Origin: SpSt-398 sp041752235
GTDB lineage: Bacteria; Bacteroidota; Bacteroidia; Chitinophagales; Chitinophagaceae
DNA length: 64,000 nucleotides
Assembly: GCA_041752235.1 (NCBI GenBank)
Contig: JBGSHM010000010.1
Span: 1-64,000 of the forward strand
Reading direction: 5' to 3'
In this document: positions 1 to 9,608 of the stretch, in pieces
Numbering within the stretch: position 1 is the stretch's first letter
How the letters are laid out: the number at the start of each line of letters is the position of its first letter
Program-made: the position numbers and the translations under genes
The notes under the pieces: model-generated
Database searches by the model: none
What the model was told of the DNA's origin: nothing
The model's input: the letters and a program-made list of their open reading frames with translations, nothing else

Positions 1-34
1 AGAGGTCTCGCACAGCAAGCCTCCGATTTTCGGT

Positions 35-142
35 CCAACATCCAACATCCAACCCCGGACCCCCGACCTCGGACCTCGGACTCCCGACCAACATCCAACA
101 TCCAACATCCAACAACCAACATCCAACCTCCACCATCCATCC
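35..142. repeat. CCAACATCC tandem/dispersed repeat tract
   Basis: The first 182 bases contain no recognisable gene. From about 35 to 142 they are built from CCAACAT and CCATCC units, interrupted by a GACCTCGGACC-type stretch. The same words recur at 45546-45575 and 63421-63455, and on the other strand at 63318-63354. This makes it a dispersed intergenic repeat family and not a local accident. Function is unknown. Confidence 0.7.
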
Positions 143-157
143 TCCCCGATTTCCACC

Positions 158-165
158 TATCTTTG
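158..165 (+). promoter_or_regulatory. Putative -7 element of lpxC/fabZ
   Basis: TATCTTTG matches the Bacteroidota -7 consensus TAnnTTTG exactly and ends 17 bases before the start codon. I see no clear -33 TTG at the usual spacing, so the call rests on one element only. Confidence 0.45.
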
Positions 166-182
166 CCCTCCAAATACTTGTC

Positions 183-1586
183 ATGAGTCAACCCTTTAAC
201 CCTGATAAGCAACACACTATCTCTGGCGAAGCCAATATCTCCGGAACCGGTTTGCATACCGGTGTCATGGTAGATATGCGGATCAAGCCAGCGAATCCCG
301 GTTACGGCATTCAGTTCAAGCGGACCGACCTGCCGGGTGAGCCCGTGATCAAGGCCGATTGTGACCTGGTGACGGATACCAGTCGGGGTACGACCCTGGA
401 GGCCAATGGGGGCAAGGTGAGTACGGTTGAACATTTGCTGGCCGCCCTGACAGGCATGGGGGTGGATAATGCGCTCGTTGAGTTAAATGGACCGGAGATT
501 CCCATCATTGATGGTAGCTCACAGCCTTTTATTGAGATATTAGAAAAAGCAGGCGTACTGGAACAGGATGCCACCAAGCATTGGTACAGCATTGACGAAA
601 ACCTGAATTACTACGACGAGAAAAAGCGCGTGGAAATGGTGGCCCTTCCCGCTACAGATTATTCGGTAACTACACTGATTGATTTTAATTCACCCGTACT
701 CGGTACCCAACACGCGGTATTGAAAAAAATGGGGGATTTCAAATCCGAGATCGCGCCCTGCCGCACTTTTTGCTTTTTACACGAATTGGAAATGTTGCTG
801 GAACATAACCTGATCAAAGGCGGGGATGTAAACAATGCGATCGTTGTGGTAGACAAACCGGTGGATGAAAAAGAATTGGCCCGTTTACAAAAGATATTCA
901 AGAAAGAGAAGATCGAGGTCAAGAGTGAAGGGTATTTGAATAACCTTGAACTTCGTTTTCCCAATGAACCTGCCCGGCATAAGTTATTGGATGTGGTGGG
1001 TGACCTGAGTCTGGTGGGCTACCCCATCAAGGCCCGGATCATTGCGAACAGACCCGGACATAGTACCAATGTGGAATTTGCCAAGGTGATCAAACAGTAT
1101 ATCAAGAAGAACCGGCATATCCGGGATATACCAACCTACGATCCCAATCAGCCGCCCATCTATGACCAGAGCTATATTGAAAAAACATTACCCCATCGGT
1201 TCCCTTTTGCGCTGGTGGACAAGGTCATTGACCTGAGTGATACCCATATTGTCGGGGTAAAGAATGTGACCTTCAATGAGTGGTTTTTTCAGGGTCATTT
1301 TCCGGGCAATCCGGTCATGCCGGGGGTACTCCAGATCGAAGCCCTGGCCCAATGCGGGGGCATCCTGGCGATCAACCTGAGTGGTGAAGGCCAATATGAT
1401 ACTTATTTCCTCAAGATCGATAATTGCAAATTCAAGCAAAAAGTAGTTCCCGGGGATACCCTGATCCTGAAAATGGAACTGGCCGCCCCCATCCGCCGGG
1501 GAATCTGCGAAATGAAAGGCACAACTTACGTGGGTAATAAGGTCTGTTGCGAAGCTGATCTGGTGGCGCAGATTGTGAAAAGATAA
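183..1586 (+). CDS. lpxC/fabZ: Bifunctional UDP-3-O-acyl-N-acetylglucosamine deacetylase / 3-hydroxyacyl-ACP dehydratase
   Basis: This 467-residue protein joins two enzymes. Residues about 10-310 are LpxC, the zinc deacetylase that commits UDP-3-O-acyl-GlcNAc to lipid A synthesis. By motif the zinc ligands should be H84, H266 and D270 (in HKLLDVVGD), with E83 and H293 (in RPGHSTN) catalytic. Residues about 330-467 are FabZ, the hotdog-fold dehydratase of fatty-acid elongation, with H372 (GHFPGNPVMPG) and E386 as the active pair. The fusion is a known Bacteroidota arrangement. It couples lipid A commitment to production of its hydroxyacyl donor pathway. The ATG at 183 gives a full LpxC N-terminus. 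Both active sites look intact, and the product should be cytosolic. Confidence 0.96.
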   Translation: MSQPFNPDKQHTISGEANISGTGLHTGVMVDMRIKPANPGYGIQFKRTDLPGEPVIKADCDLVTDTSRGTTLEANGGKVSTVEHLLAALTGMGVDNALVELNGPEIPIIDGSSQPFIEILEKAGVLEQDATKHWYSIDENLNYYDEKKRVEMVALPATDYSVTTLIDFNSPVLGTQHAVLKKMGDFKSEIAPCRTFCFLHELEMLLEHNLIKGGDVNNAIVVVDKPVDEKELARLQKIFKKEKIEVKSEGYLNNLELRFPNEPARHKLLDVVGDLSLVGYPIKARIIANRPGHSTNVEFAKVIKQYIKKNRHIRDIPTYDPNQPPIYDQSYIEKTLPHRFPFALVDKVIDLSDTHIVGVKNVTFNEWFFQGHFPGNPVMPGVLQIEALAQCGGILAINLSGEGQYDTYFLKIDNCKFKQKVVPGDTLILKMELAAPIRRGICEMKGTTYVGNKVCCEADLVAQIVKR

Positions 1587-1618
1587 GTGTTCGGCTCCTA
1601 CCTGATTGATTATTAGAG

Positions 1619-1669
1619 GTGAATAGTGAATAGTGAATGGTGACTCACTATTCACCATTCACTATTCAC
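1619..1669. repeat. GTGAATA heptad repeat forming a hairpin
   Basis: Three GTGAATA/G heptads (1619-1639) are followed by their reverse complement. The arm at 1626-1643 pairs perfectly over 18 bp with 1652-1669 across an 8-base loop. The hairpin lies 33 bases after the lpxC/fabZ stop and could stop or stabilise its transcript, although no T-run follows. It belongs to the heptad family also found at 19359 and 22864. Confidence 0.75.
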
Positions 1670-1728
1670 ACCACAGGATCAATATCCACAATCAGTAATT
1701 AATAATCAATATTCTACCTCCAAATTCG

Positions 1729-1736
1729 TAAATTTG
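1729..1736 (+). promoter_or_regulatory. Putative -7 element of gyrB
   Basis: TAAATTTG is an exact TAnnTTTG match 45 bases before the gyrB ATG. It follows an AT-rich CAGTAATTAATAATCAAT tract (1693-1710) that recurs in other intergenic spaces. No -33 TTG is evident. Confidence 0.5.
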
Positions 1737-1781
1737 CAGACCTGCGTTTTCTGAATCAAAACAGGCTATTTTCCCCTCAAT

Positions 1782-3761
1782 ATGAGCACAGAAACTACTG
1801 AAATCAAAGGCACTTCTCAAGGGAGCTATGGAGCAGATAGTATCCAGGTCCTGGAAGGGCTGGAAGCGGTCCGGAAACGTCCCGCGATGTACATCGGCGA
1901 TATCAGCGAAAAGGGCTTGCACCATCTCGTTTATGAGGTGGTCGACAACTCGATCGATGAGGCCCTGGCAGGATACTGTAAGAACATTACAGTTACCATC
2001 AATGCCGACAATTCAATCACGGTAGAAGATGATGGAAGAGGTATCCCCACGGCTATCCATACAAAAGAGAAGAAAAGCGCGCTGGAAGTCGTAATGACCG
2101 TACTCCACGCCGGGGGTAAATTTGATAAGGGATCCTATAAGGTCTCCGGGGGTTTACACGGGGTGGGTGTCAGTTGCGTAAACGCGCTGAGTAGCAAACT
2201 GCAGGTCACCGTTCAGCGGGAAGGAAAGGTCTTCGAACAGGAATACCATATCGGTGTTCCGCAATACCCGGTTCGGGAAATCGGTGTATCTGACCAAACA
2301 GGTACCCGCGTTCAATTTTGGCCCGATAGCAGCATTTTTACCACCACCATTTACAAAAAAGATATCCTCGAAGGACGCTTGCGTGAATTATCCTACCTCA
2401 ACAAAGGGGTTCGGATTGTTCTGAATGACCTTCGGGAAACCGAAAACGGAGACGGAACTTATTCCAAAACCTTCTTTAGCGAAGGCGGGATCATTGAATT
2501 TGTGGAAATGCTGGATACCAATGCAGGTCGCCAGCCCCTGATCCCCAACGTACTTTTTGTAGAAGGCCGTGATGAAAATACCAATGTTACGGTGGAGGTC
2601 GCTCTCCGCTACAACAGTGGTTATAACGAACATATCTATTCCTACGTCAATAACATCAACACCATTGAAGGAGGAACCCATGTATCCGGTTTCCGCCGGG
2701 CTATTACCCGGGTATTCAAATCCTATGGTGACCGCCAAGGGCTTTTTGAAAGGGCCAAGATCGAAATTGAAGGAGACGATTTCCGGGAAGGATTGAGCGC
2801 GATCGTGTCGGTAAAAGTACCCGAGCCTCAGTTTGAAGGACAGACCAAGACCAAACTCGGCAACAGCGAAGTGATGGGTGTGGTAGATACCACTGTTTCC
2901 AAAGTATTGGAAGCTTATCTCGAAGAGAACCCACGCGATGCCAAGAATATCATCAGCAAAGTGATCATGGCTGCCCAGGCCCGCGTAGCAGCACGTAAAG
3001 CACGTGAACTGGTGCAACGTAAATCGGTATTGAGTGGTGGTGGATTGCCCGGCAAACTGGCCGACTGCTCAGATCGTGATCCGGAAAAATGTGAACTCTT
3101 CCTTGTCGAGGGTGATTCGGCCGGTGGTACTGCCAAACAAGGCCGTAACCGGAACTTTCAAGCCATCCTTCCGCTAAGGGGTAAGATCCTGAACGTGGAG
3201 AAAGCGATGGAACATAAGATCTACGAAAACGAGGAGATCCGGAATATGTTTACCGCCCTGGGTGTAACAGTAGGAACCACCGAAGATCCCAAGGCGCTGA
3301 ACCTTGCCAAACTCCGCTATCACAAACTGATCATCATGACCGATGCCGATGTGGACGGAAGCCATATCGCCACTCTTATATTGACCTTTATCTACCGGTA
3401 CATGAAGGAAATGGTCGAACATGGATACGTCTATATCGCCCAACCTCCTCTCTACCTCGTAAAGAAAGGAAAAGAACAGGCCTATGCCTGGAACGAAGAA
3501 CAGCGAAAAACACAGGTGGAACGCATCGGTGGCGGAAAAGATGATAGCGTGAATGTGCAACGATACAAAGGTTTGGGAGAAATGAACGCCGAACAATTGT
3601 GGATCACTACCATGAACCCCGATTCGCGTACCCTGAAAAAAGTGACCATTGAAAGCGCTGCCGAAGCGGACCGTATCTTTAGTATGCTTATGGGTGATGA
3701 AGTGGCCCCGCGTCGCGAATTCATCGAAAGCCATGCAAAATATGCCCGTATCGACGTCTGA
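1782..3761 (+). CDS. gyrB: DNA gyrase subunit B
   Basis: The 659-residue protein is the ATPase subunit of DNA gyrase, which introduces negative supercoils together with GyrA. The N-terminal GHKL ATPase is marked by EVVDNSIDEA (Mg/ATP Asn and catalytic Glu), DDGRGIP and GGLHGVGVSCVNAL. The transducer follows. The TOPRIM domain carries LVEGDSAGG and MTDADVDGSHI with its acidic metal ligands. The C-terminus has the conserved QRYKGLGEMN segment. The length fits the short GyrB form without the roughly 170-residue gammaproteobacterial insert. The closely related ParE is the alternative. The start region (DSIQVLEGLEAVRKRPAMYIG) and the TOPRIM region favour GyrB. Confidence 0.95.
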   Translation: MSTETTEIKGTSQGSYGADSIQVLEGLEAVRKRPAMYIGDISEKGLHHLVYEVVDNSIDEALAGYCKNITVTINADNSITVEDDGRGIPTAIHTKEKKSALEVVMTVLHAGGKFDKGSYKVSGGLHGVGVSCVNALSSKLQVTVQREGKVFEQEYHIGVPQYPVREIGVSDQTGTRVQFWPDSSIFTTTIYKKDILEGRLRELSYLNKGVRIVLNDLRETENGDGTYSKTFFSEGGIIEFVEMLDTNAGRQPLIPNVLFVEGRDENTNVTVEVALRYNSGYNEHIYSYVNNINTIEGGTHVSGFRRAITRVFKSYGDRQGLFERAKIEIEGDDFREGLSAIVSVKVPEPQFEGQTKTKLGNSEVMGVVDTTVSKVLEAYLEENPRDAKNIISKVIMAAQARVAARKARELVQRKSVLSGGGLPGKLADCSDRDPEKCELFLVEGDSAGGTAKQGRNRNFQAILPLRGKILNVEKAMEHKIYENEEIRNMFTALGVTVGTTEDPKALNLAKLRYHKLIIMTDADVDGSHIATLILTFIYRYMKEMVEHGYVYIAQPPLYLVKKGKEQAYAWNEEQRKTQVERIGGGKDDSVNVQRYKGLGEMNAEQLWITTMNPDSRTLKKVTIESAAEADRIFSMLMGDEVAPRREFIESHAKYARIDV

Positions 3762-3797
3762 TAAAATAAAACGAATTATTCATTAAAACCGAAAATC

Positions 3798-4001
3798 ATG
3801 TCCAACGTAGTATTGACCGCGTATAATGTGAAGACCAAAGAAAAGAACGTACCCATCATGGATGCCGTTATCACTAAAACCTCTAAAGGTGCTTACATGG
3901 CCCAGGGTCATGATGGCAAAGGAAATAAACTGACCACCCTACTGGGAGAAGCAAAAGCACTCGCCGCCATCGAAGCCGGTGTAGCCAAGCAAGGCTGGTA
4001 A
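3798..4001 (+). CDS. Small conserved-looking protein of unknown function downstream of gyrB
   Basis: This 67-residue ORF starts 36 bases after the gyrB stop and ends just before a strong terminator, so it is probably cotranscribed with gyrB. The protein is soluble and rich in Lys, Ala and Gly, without signal peptide or membrane segment. It has a repeated VxxAxxxKTxKGxYMAQGHDGKGN-like beta pattern followed by a short helix (GEAKALAAIEAGVAKQ). I recognise no family. Codon use resembles that of gyrB, which supports a real gene. Confidence 0.7.
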   Translation: MSNVVLTAYNVKTKEKNVPIMDAVITKTSKGAYMAQGHDGKGNKLTTLLGEAKALAAIEAGVAKQGW

Positions 4002-4009
4002 AAATCCTG

Positions 4010-4079
4010 GCGCCCCTTAGCGCCCTTGCGTCTTTGCGGTAAAGATTCACCGCAAAGACGCAAGGGCGCTAAGGGGCGC
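4010..4079. terminator. 31-bp-stem palindrome acting as bidirectional terminator
   Basis: 4010-4040 pairs without mismatch with 4049-4079 around an 8-base loop. T5 follows on the plus side at 4084-4088. It separates two convergent genes (the 67-residue gene and the S8 protease) and starts 9 bases after the first stop codon. The arm sequence (ACCGCAAAGACGCAAGGGCGC) belongs to a repeat family seen at 9536, 33476, 35886, 45585 and 61276. Confidence 0.8.
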
Positions 4080-4086
4080 TGAGTTT

Positions 4087-7000
4087 TTATTGCTTTATTA
4101 ATCTGAATACCTGAGTTTCTTCACCTCCGCTTAATTCAACCAGGTACATCCCCGCCGGGTATTTTGCCTCATTCAGTTCGATCACCCATTTCTCCACAAA
4201 GCCCGTTCCCTTACGTGCCATTTGCATCACCGTTCTTCCTGCGGCATCCACTACCCTTCCCTGCACTTGTTCACCATCGCCTACCTGGAATACCAACTGG
4301 AATATTCCCGATGAAGGATTGGGAAACACTTCCCAACGAAGATCGTTGTTGAAGCGGACCGGACGTACCGCGGAATAGGTCGAGCTTCCGTCGCGTTCAA
4401 CAATCCGAAGACGGTAATAACGTGTGCCCGTTTTGCCCGGCTCTGCATCTGTAAAAGAGTAACTATGGCCACTTGGTGCATTGCCGAGGCTGTTCACCCG
4501 ACCGGTTTCCAAAAATCTGCCAGTCTGAAAATCAGCCAGCGTTCGGGCTACCTCAATGATATAATAGGAGATCTGAAATTCATGGTCGGTTCTCCATTGC
4601 AATAACACATCATTATTCCCCTGCTTTTGTGCCGAGAAACCAGTAATGCTGACGGGCAAGGTGGTCAGGTTATCCAACCCGCCATTGCTCAACCAGAATT
4701 CAGAGAAATCTTTTACCCTGAACTCAGCGTAGTATCCTTTGTCAAATGGCACTTTCTGCACATTGTCACTATTGATAAAGAGCCAATCACCACCATTGTT
4801 ATCGGCAATGGTACCATTTTCTTTTGTGTCATCTGTATTCCCATATTTTGAAACACCCAATTGATAGGCCATGGATGGTTTGGTACAGGTAGCACAACCC
4901 GTGGCATTGATCAGGGCCTCGGTTTCTGTATCCAGGAAATAAAAACGCACCAGCGCCGAATCACCCAAGGCAGGCGTGGCAGGTTTGATGGTTATATTCC
5001 GGTCGTGATAGTATTGGTTTCCATCATTTCTAACTCCTCCGGTGAAAATATATGCCTGCACATCCGTCGATCCCATGTTTTGGTTATTGGGTTGTAAAGA
5101 CGCAACAAGTTTACCTCCGGATGTGAAATCGATCCAGCTTGTACCTCCTGAAATGGTTTGGTTAACGGGTGCCCCCATGGTAGCGCCATCATAAATGCCA
5201 TTCAGGTTGTCATAGATATGAATATCATCGATGGCCATTCCTTCACGGGTTACAAAGGGATCGGAGGTCACCACAAAGCGTAAACGCAGGTTAGCGATAC
5301 CAGTGGGCAAGGCGATCGTCGCCACATGCCAGCGTGTATAATTCTCGATGCTCCAGAGATTGTTGGATGGATAGCTCTTGTTATACCAGTTGGTACCTGA
5401 ACCGAAGGCACCCAGGCGGGTCCAGGTCAACCCGTCTGCAGAATATTCGATATAGGCCCCATCACAAAGTGAACTGCCACAATCTTCAAAATCAAGTGCC
5501 GTACTAAAGCTCAGAGTTGGCGTCGTCATGCTACTGGTATTGAAACAAGGCGAATAGAGATAGGAGAGCTCACGGGTATTGTAATTTCCGACCAACCTTG
5601 TCTTCCAGGCCTTGGTTCCATTGGCCGCCCGGTTGATCTGTGAAGAGGCAGGGGTTCCATATTCCCAGGAATCGTTCTTCCCGCGACTGTACCAATTACC
5701 ATTGTTCGATTCAAAGGTTTCCAGATAAGGGAAGCTGGTGACAACGGCAGAGTTGATCAGGTCCACTTCCAGGGTATCATTTTCCGGGAAATCATCCGTA
5801 GGATATTGAACGATCACCCGCACCGTATGTGCTCCGGCGGCCAGCAGGTTGGCCGTGGCGGTAAAGGTGTAAGTTACCGTAGCATCCGGTCCAATGGTCG
5901 GTATATTTTCGATCACCGGAGCCCCACCATCCACGGAGAACTGTACCGGAATATTATTAACGGTATTGGAAGATGAATTGCGGACCTGAATACGGACTGG
6001 CGTAGTGGCCGTCAACGCACAACTATTGGCAATGGGTGTATCGATCGCGATCATCTGGATATCATCCGTCACTGCATACAAACGAATATCATCAAAACTG
6101 TTCCCCTGGAAGGCATCATTGTCAATGATACGCACATACCCGAATTGTCCAAACCTTACCTGGAAGCTGGTGGAGAAATTTTGTCCATTGGCATTTAACA
6201 AATCGGAGACTTCAATACTTGGTGTGCGGACAAAGGGTCCCGGGTCATTTCCATTGGCAGAAAGGGTAAAGGCGGGTATCCAGGATTGTGTATCATCTCC
6301 CCTCACCCATATGGTATTGTTGGCGTGGGGTACACTGTCGCCATGTTGTTTGTATTCTACATCGAGTCGCACATCCGTAAGTGCGGCATTGATGCCATTC
6401 AGGTTAAATGTTCCGGTGACGAGGTTGGTATTTCCCGCACCGTCAAAACCATCCAGGTCGAGCAATAAGGAGCGTGATCCTGAATTGGCCATTCCTGCTA
6501 TAAGATAAGTGCTGGCCCTTCCAAAGGTGGAAGTGCGGGTATAATCATACCGTTCTATTCCCTCCATACCAAAATAGTTCCGGTAATACTTCGCACTGTC
6601 GGCTGTTTCCAAATCATCGGTAAAGGGCAGGGTGATCAAGGCATTCGCGATCTGTTTGACCGTATCCATCCGTGCGTTATTGGCAGCAACGGGGTCGGCA
6701 GCGCCCTGGTTAATGACTTCAATTTCGACCTCATAATTTCCTGCAGCGGAAAAATCATAGGTAGTGGCAAAGCTATGCGTATAGGTTACCCCGGCAGCGA
6801 CTGTGGTGCCAAGGTTTTCGGTAACCCAGGCACCTCCATTGACGCGATAACGCATATCAAAATTATTGACCGCCGCGTCATCCAGGTTTCGGATACGCGC
6901 CTGTATGGTTGTGGTGGCTGTCAATGCAGTGGAGGTAGCGATACGCCCGGAGGTGGGTGCTACCAATGCTTCGATGGCCAGGTCATTGTCGGATATCGTT

Positions 7001-9465
7001 CCTGCACAGGTGCCGGTTGAAGGCAGGCGACTGATGGCCTGGGCTCTTTTACCTGGAACACCATTGATGCGGGCCCGAACAGATACCCAATAGGTAGTGC
7101 TTTGTGATAATCCCGAGAAAATATAGTTAGTGGCTGTAGTGGTACCAACAGCGGTCATTTCATTTCCCGTAAGCATGAATACTTCATAGTCGGTGGCCCC
7201 TGTTACGGCTGTCCAGTTTAAAGAAATATAACCCGGGCATTGGGTCGCGGCCAAAGAAGCAGTGGGCACACCCAGGATGGTAAAGGGATTGCTGGTACTG
7301 ACCATCGCCGTTCCATTACGGGTGATGCGGATCAGGGCCTGTTCCGTTGGAGTATTGGGTACAGTCCAATCAAGCTGACGAAGATTGGCCGCTACGGCCG
7401 CATTGATCGTTGTCCAGCTTCCGCCATTGTTGGTTGAGTACTCCACCAAATATGTATTGGCCGGGTCACCAAATGCATCCCATTGAATCGTCATGGTTTC
7501 GGTGGGAGCCACACCTTCGCCGCCAACGGGATAGGTGAGCGTAGTAGAAACAGGAACAAAATCATAGACCACAAAATATTCCTGCGGAGGGCTTTGCGTA
7601 ACAGATGTCCCTTTGATGGTAATGGTATAACCACCTGCTGCGGGATTCGTGATCACCACCTGCTCCATATTGTTGATGTGATCGGCCCCTGTGGTAGCGG
7701 CATTGTTTACATTGGCCGCAACGGTATCCAGCAGCCACGGAAAATGGATCACGGCAGAAGGATCGGTGAGTTCAAGGTCAAGATCGTTCACCAACGTATG
7801 TGCCGAAAGAGGGGTCGCAGCCGGGTCATTCCAATACAACATCACTTTCAATTGGGCCGTATTAGCGGGAACGGTGATATTGTGGGTGGAAGTACCTGTA
7901 TGGTTAACAGACGAAATAAAATAGCGGGTATTGTTCAACATGTCGATTGACCGAAGCAGGTTCAATGATCCATAGCCATATGTAAAATCGGCACCGGTAT
8001 TACCCAGATCCACGCCGCCATTACAAACCAGGGCTTTCATCAACCCGCTTTTCGGATCGGCATTGCCATTCAGTTGACGATAACGCTCATACAATAGGGC
8101 CAATCCTCCTGAAACAGCCGGTGCTGCCATACTGGTCCCGGAACTGAACCCATAGGCATTATTGGGATAGGTGGAGATCAAAAACCGGCCATAAGACATG
8201 ATCTCAGGTTTTGTCCGTCCATCCTTTACCGGTCCGCGACTGGAAAAACTACTGATGGAGAAATTCTTTTCGGTTGACCCTACCACCAGCACATTCTTGG
8301 AGGATTGATAAGCCCCCAGCACGGTCTTAAAACTGGCAGGATAAGGTGAGCAATTGAGAACAGCACCATCATTACCCGAAGCAAACACATGTTGTAAGTA
8401 GGGTAGCTGAATCGCCTGCAGGTCCATGATCCGGCTGATCAGGTCATAGGTACCCGCATAATCACAATCGCCGGTTACATCGCCATAGGAATTATTGGCC
8501 ACCACCATATTGTGATCGGCCACATAATTAGGGGCATTGATCACAATGCCGGAGAAATATTGAGAGATCAGGGTTGACCGGGGTGCATAGCCCTGATAGT
8601 CCTGCAGAATATTTCCTGCTCCACCCACTGTTCCATTCACGTGGGTACCGTGATTGGCTGCCACCACGGATCCATGATTGATCAATCGTCCCCTGAAATC
8701 GATATGGTACTGGGGGTCTGAGTCATCTCCCACCCCTACTACGACGTTCTGGCCCTTCAGGTCAAACCCACCAACGGCAGAGGCTGCATTTAATACATTT
8801 CCTTTGGCATTGGTGCGACTGATCAAATTGAGCGACTGGTCACCATGCGGGGCAAATTGGATATATTCTACAAAAGGCTCAGCGGCGAGTTGCTCGGCCA
8901 GTTCTGCATTCAATTCTACACCCAGTATCGAATAGGGTTCATAATCGGAAAAGGTCACGGGGATATTCAGTCGGGTGAGTCCGGCCCTCACTTCTTCTTT
9001 GGTAAATGTTTTAAAAAAACTGATCCAGCATTTCCAGTTACCCGAACTGGCCCGGGCATAACAGGGAAATTCTCCCTTTCCCAACGGGGCTGACATTTTC
9101 TGTTTGCCTCCGATAGAAACCAGGGCAATGGCCTGGTTGCGTTGCAGTACAGAGAGCTCGGGTTGTTTAGAGAAACTGACCACGTAACTGTTACGGGGGA
9201 TATATTCCAACAATTCCATGCCTGCTGCGGCCAGATCACGACGCTGCGATAAAGAAGGTATGGCGGTAAATTGTAGGATGGCTGTGGTCTTTCCTCCTAA
9301 CCAGCGGGCAGATTGGGAAAAATCAGTAATTGATTGGGGATTGATATTCCGTACAGGGGTGGATGCTCCGCTTCGGAGGTAAAGCCGAAGATCGTTTTCA
9401 ACCTGGGCGGTTAAAAGAGTAGAAACAGCCAGGCATAGGGTGAGCAGGGCAAAGCGTATTTTCAT
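4087..9465 (-). CDS. Secreted S8 (subtilisin-like) serine protease with type IX sorting domain
   Basis: The 1792-residue precursor begins with a signal peptide (KIRFALLTLCLAVSTLLTA). A propeptide-like region of about 200 residues precedes the subtilase domain. The catalytic triad should be D247 (VGVGDDSD), H272 (NHGTHVNG) and S445 (SSGTSMAAP). Beta-sandwich modules follow: a fibronectin III-like segment near 750-830, CARDB-like repeats near 850-950 and 1190-1270, and lectin/MAM-like regions. The last 80 residues (VFPNPSSGIFQL ... YPAGMYLVELSGG ... KQ) form a T9SS type A sorting domain, so the protein should cross the outer membrane by type IX secretion and be released or surface-anchored. The substrate cannot be told. 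The gene is convergent with the gyrB group. Confidence 0.92.
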   Translation of the reverse strand: MKIRFALLTLCLAVSTLLTAQVENDLRLYLRSGASTPVRNINPQSITDFSQSARWLGGKTTAILQFTAIPSLSQRRDLAAAGMELLEYIPRNSYVVSFSKQPELSVLQRNQAIALVSIGGKQKMSAPLGKGEFPCYARASSGNWKCWISFFKTFTKEEVRAGLTRLNIPVTFSDYEPYSILGVELNAELAEQLAAEPFVEYIQFAPHGDQSLNLISRTNAKGNVLNAASAVGGFDLKGQNVVVGVGDDSDPQYHIDFRGRLINHGSVVAANHGTHVNGTVGGAGNILQDYQGYAPRSTLISQYFSGIVINAPNYVADHNMVVANNSYGDVTGDCDYAGTYDLISRIMDLQAIQLPYLQHVFASGNDGAVLNCSPYPASFKTVLGAYQSSKNVLVVGSTEKNFSISSFSSRGPVKDGRTKPEIMSYGRFLISTYPNNAYGFSSGTSMAAPAVSGGLALLYERYRQLNGNADPKSGLMKALVCNGGVDLGNTGADFTYGYGSLNLLRSIDMLNNTRYFISSVNHTGTSTHNITVPANTAQLKVMLYWNDPAATPLSAHTLVNDLDLELTDPSAVIHFPWLLDTVAANVNNAATTGADHINNMEQVVITNPAAGGYTITIKGTSVTQSPPQEYFVVYDFVPVSTTLTYPVGGEGVAPTETMTIQWDAFGDPANTYLVEYSTNNGGSWTTINAAVAANLRQLDWTVPNTPTEQALIRITRNGTAMVSTSNPFTILGVPTASLAATQCPGYISLNWTAVTGATDYEVFMLTGNEMTAVGTTTATNYIFSGLSQSTTYWVSVRARINGVPGKRAQAISRLPSTGTCAGTISDNDLAIEALVAPTSGRIATSTALTATTTIQARIRNLDDAAVNNFDMRYRVNGGAWVTENLGTTVAAGVTYTHSFATTYDFSAAGNYEVEIEVINQGAADPVAANNARMDTVKQIANALITLPFTDDLETADSAKYYRNYFGMEGIERYDYTRTSTFGRASTYLIAGMANSGSRSLLLDLDGFDGAGNTNLVTGTFNLNGINAALTDVRLDVEYKQHGDSVPHANNTIWVRGDDTQSWIPAFTLSANGNDPGPFVRTPSIEVSDLLNANGQNFSTSFQVRFGQFGYVRIIDNDAFQGNSFDDIRLYAVTDDIQMIAIDTPIANSCALTATTPVRIQVRNSSSNTVNNIPVQFSVDGGAPVIENIPTIGPDATVTYTFTATANLLAAGAHTVRVIVQYPTDDFPENDTLEVDLINSAVVTSFPYLETFESNNGNWYSRGKNDSWEYGTPASSQINRAANGTKAWKTRLVGNYNTRELSYLYSPCFNTSSMTTPTLSFSTALDFEDCGSSLCDGAYIEYSADGLTWTRLGAFGSGTNWYNKSYPSNNLWSIENYTRWHVATIALPTGIANLRLRFVVTSDPFVTREGMAIDDIHIYDNLNGIYDGATMGAPVNQTISGGTSWIDFTSGGKLVASLQPNNQNMGSTDVQAYIFTGGVRNDGNQYYHDRNITIKPATPALGDSALVRFYFLDTETEALINATGCATCTKPSMAYQLGVSKYGNTDDTKENGTIADNNGGDWLFINSDNVQKVPFDKGYYAEFRVKDFSEFWLSNGGLDNLTTLPVSITGFSAQKQGNNDVLLQWRTDHEFQISYYIIEVARTLADFQTGRFLETGRVNSLGNAPSGHSYSFTDAEPGKTGTRYYRLRIVERDGSSTYSAVRPVRFNNDLRWEVFPNPSSGIFQLVFQVGDGEQVQGRVVDAAGRTVMQMARKGTGFVEKWVIELNEAKYPAGMYLVELSGGEETQVFRLIKQ

Positions 9466-9535
9466 ATACTGGATTCTTGGTACAAATTAGGGAAAATTAT
9501 GGTGGGTTTATAGTGATTACCAAGGAAATTAGCGC

Positions 9536-9595
9536 CCTTTGCGCCCTCGCGTCATGGCGGTTAAGCTTAACCGCCATGACGCGAGGGCGCAAAGG
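9536..9595. repeat. 60-bp perfect palindrome without loop
   Basis: 9536-9565 is exactly complementary to 9566-9595, with TTAAG|CTTAA at the centre. It sits between the start of the S8 protease gene and the end of mfd, both on the minus strand. It may terminate mfd transcription, but no clear T-run follows on that strand. It is a member of the same family as 4010-4079, here with 'CGCCATGACGCGAGGGCGCAAA' type arms. Confidence 0.85.
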
Positions 9596-9608
9596 ACACT
9601 AAGAAGCG

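Noticed and set aside
2388..3017. 209-codon open frame on the minus strand
   Set aside because: It is antisense to gyrB, whose coding sense is unambiguous.
9536..9595. Insertion sequence ends or integron attC site
   Set aside because: No transposase or integrase gene, no target duplication and no cassette are present. The palindrome has no loop and belongs to a family of terminator-like elements.
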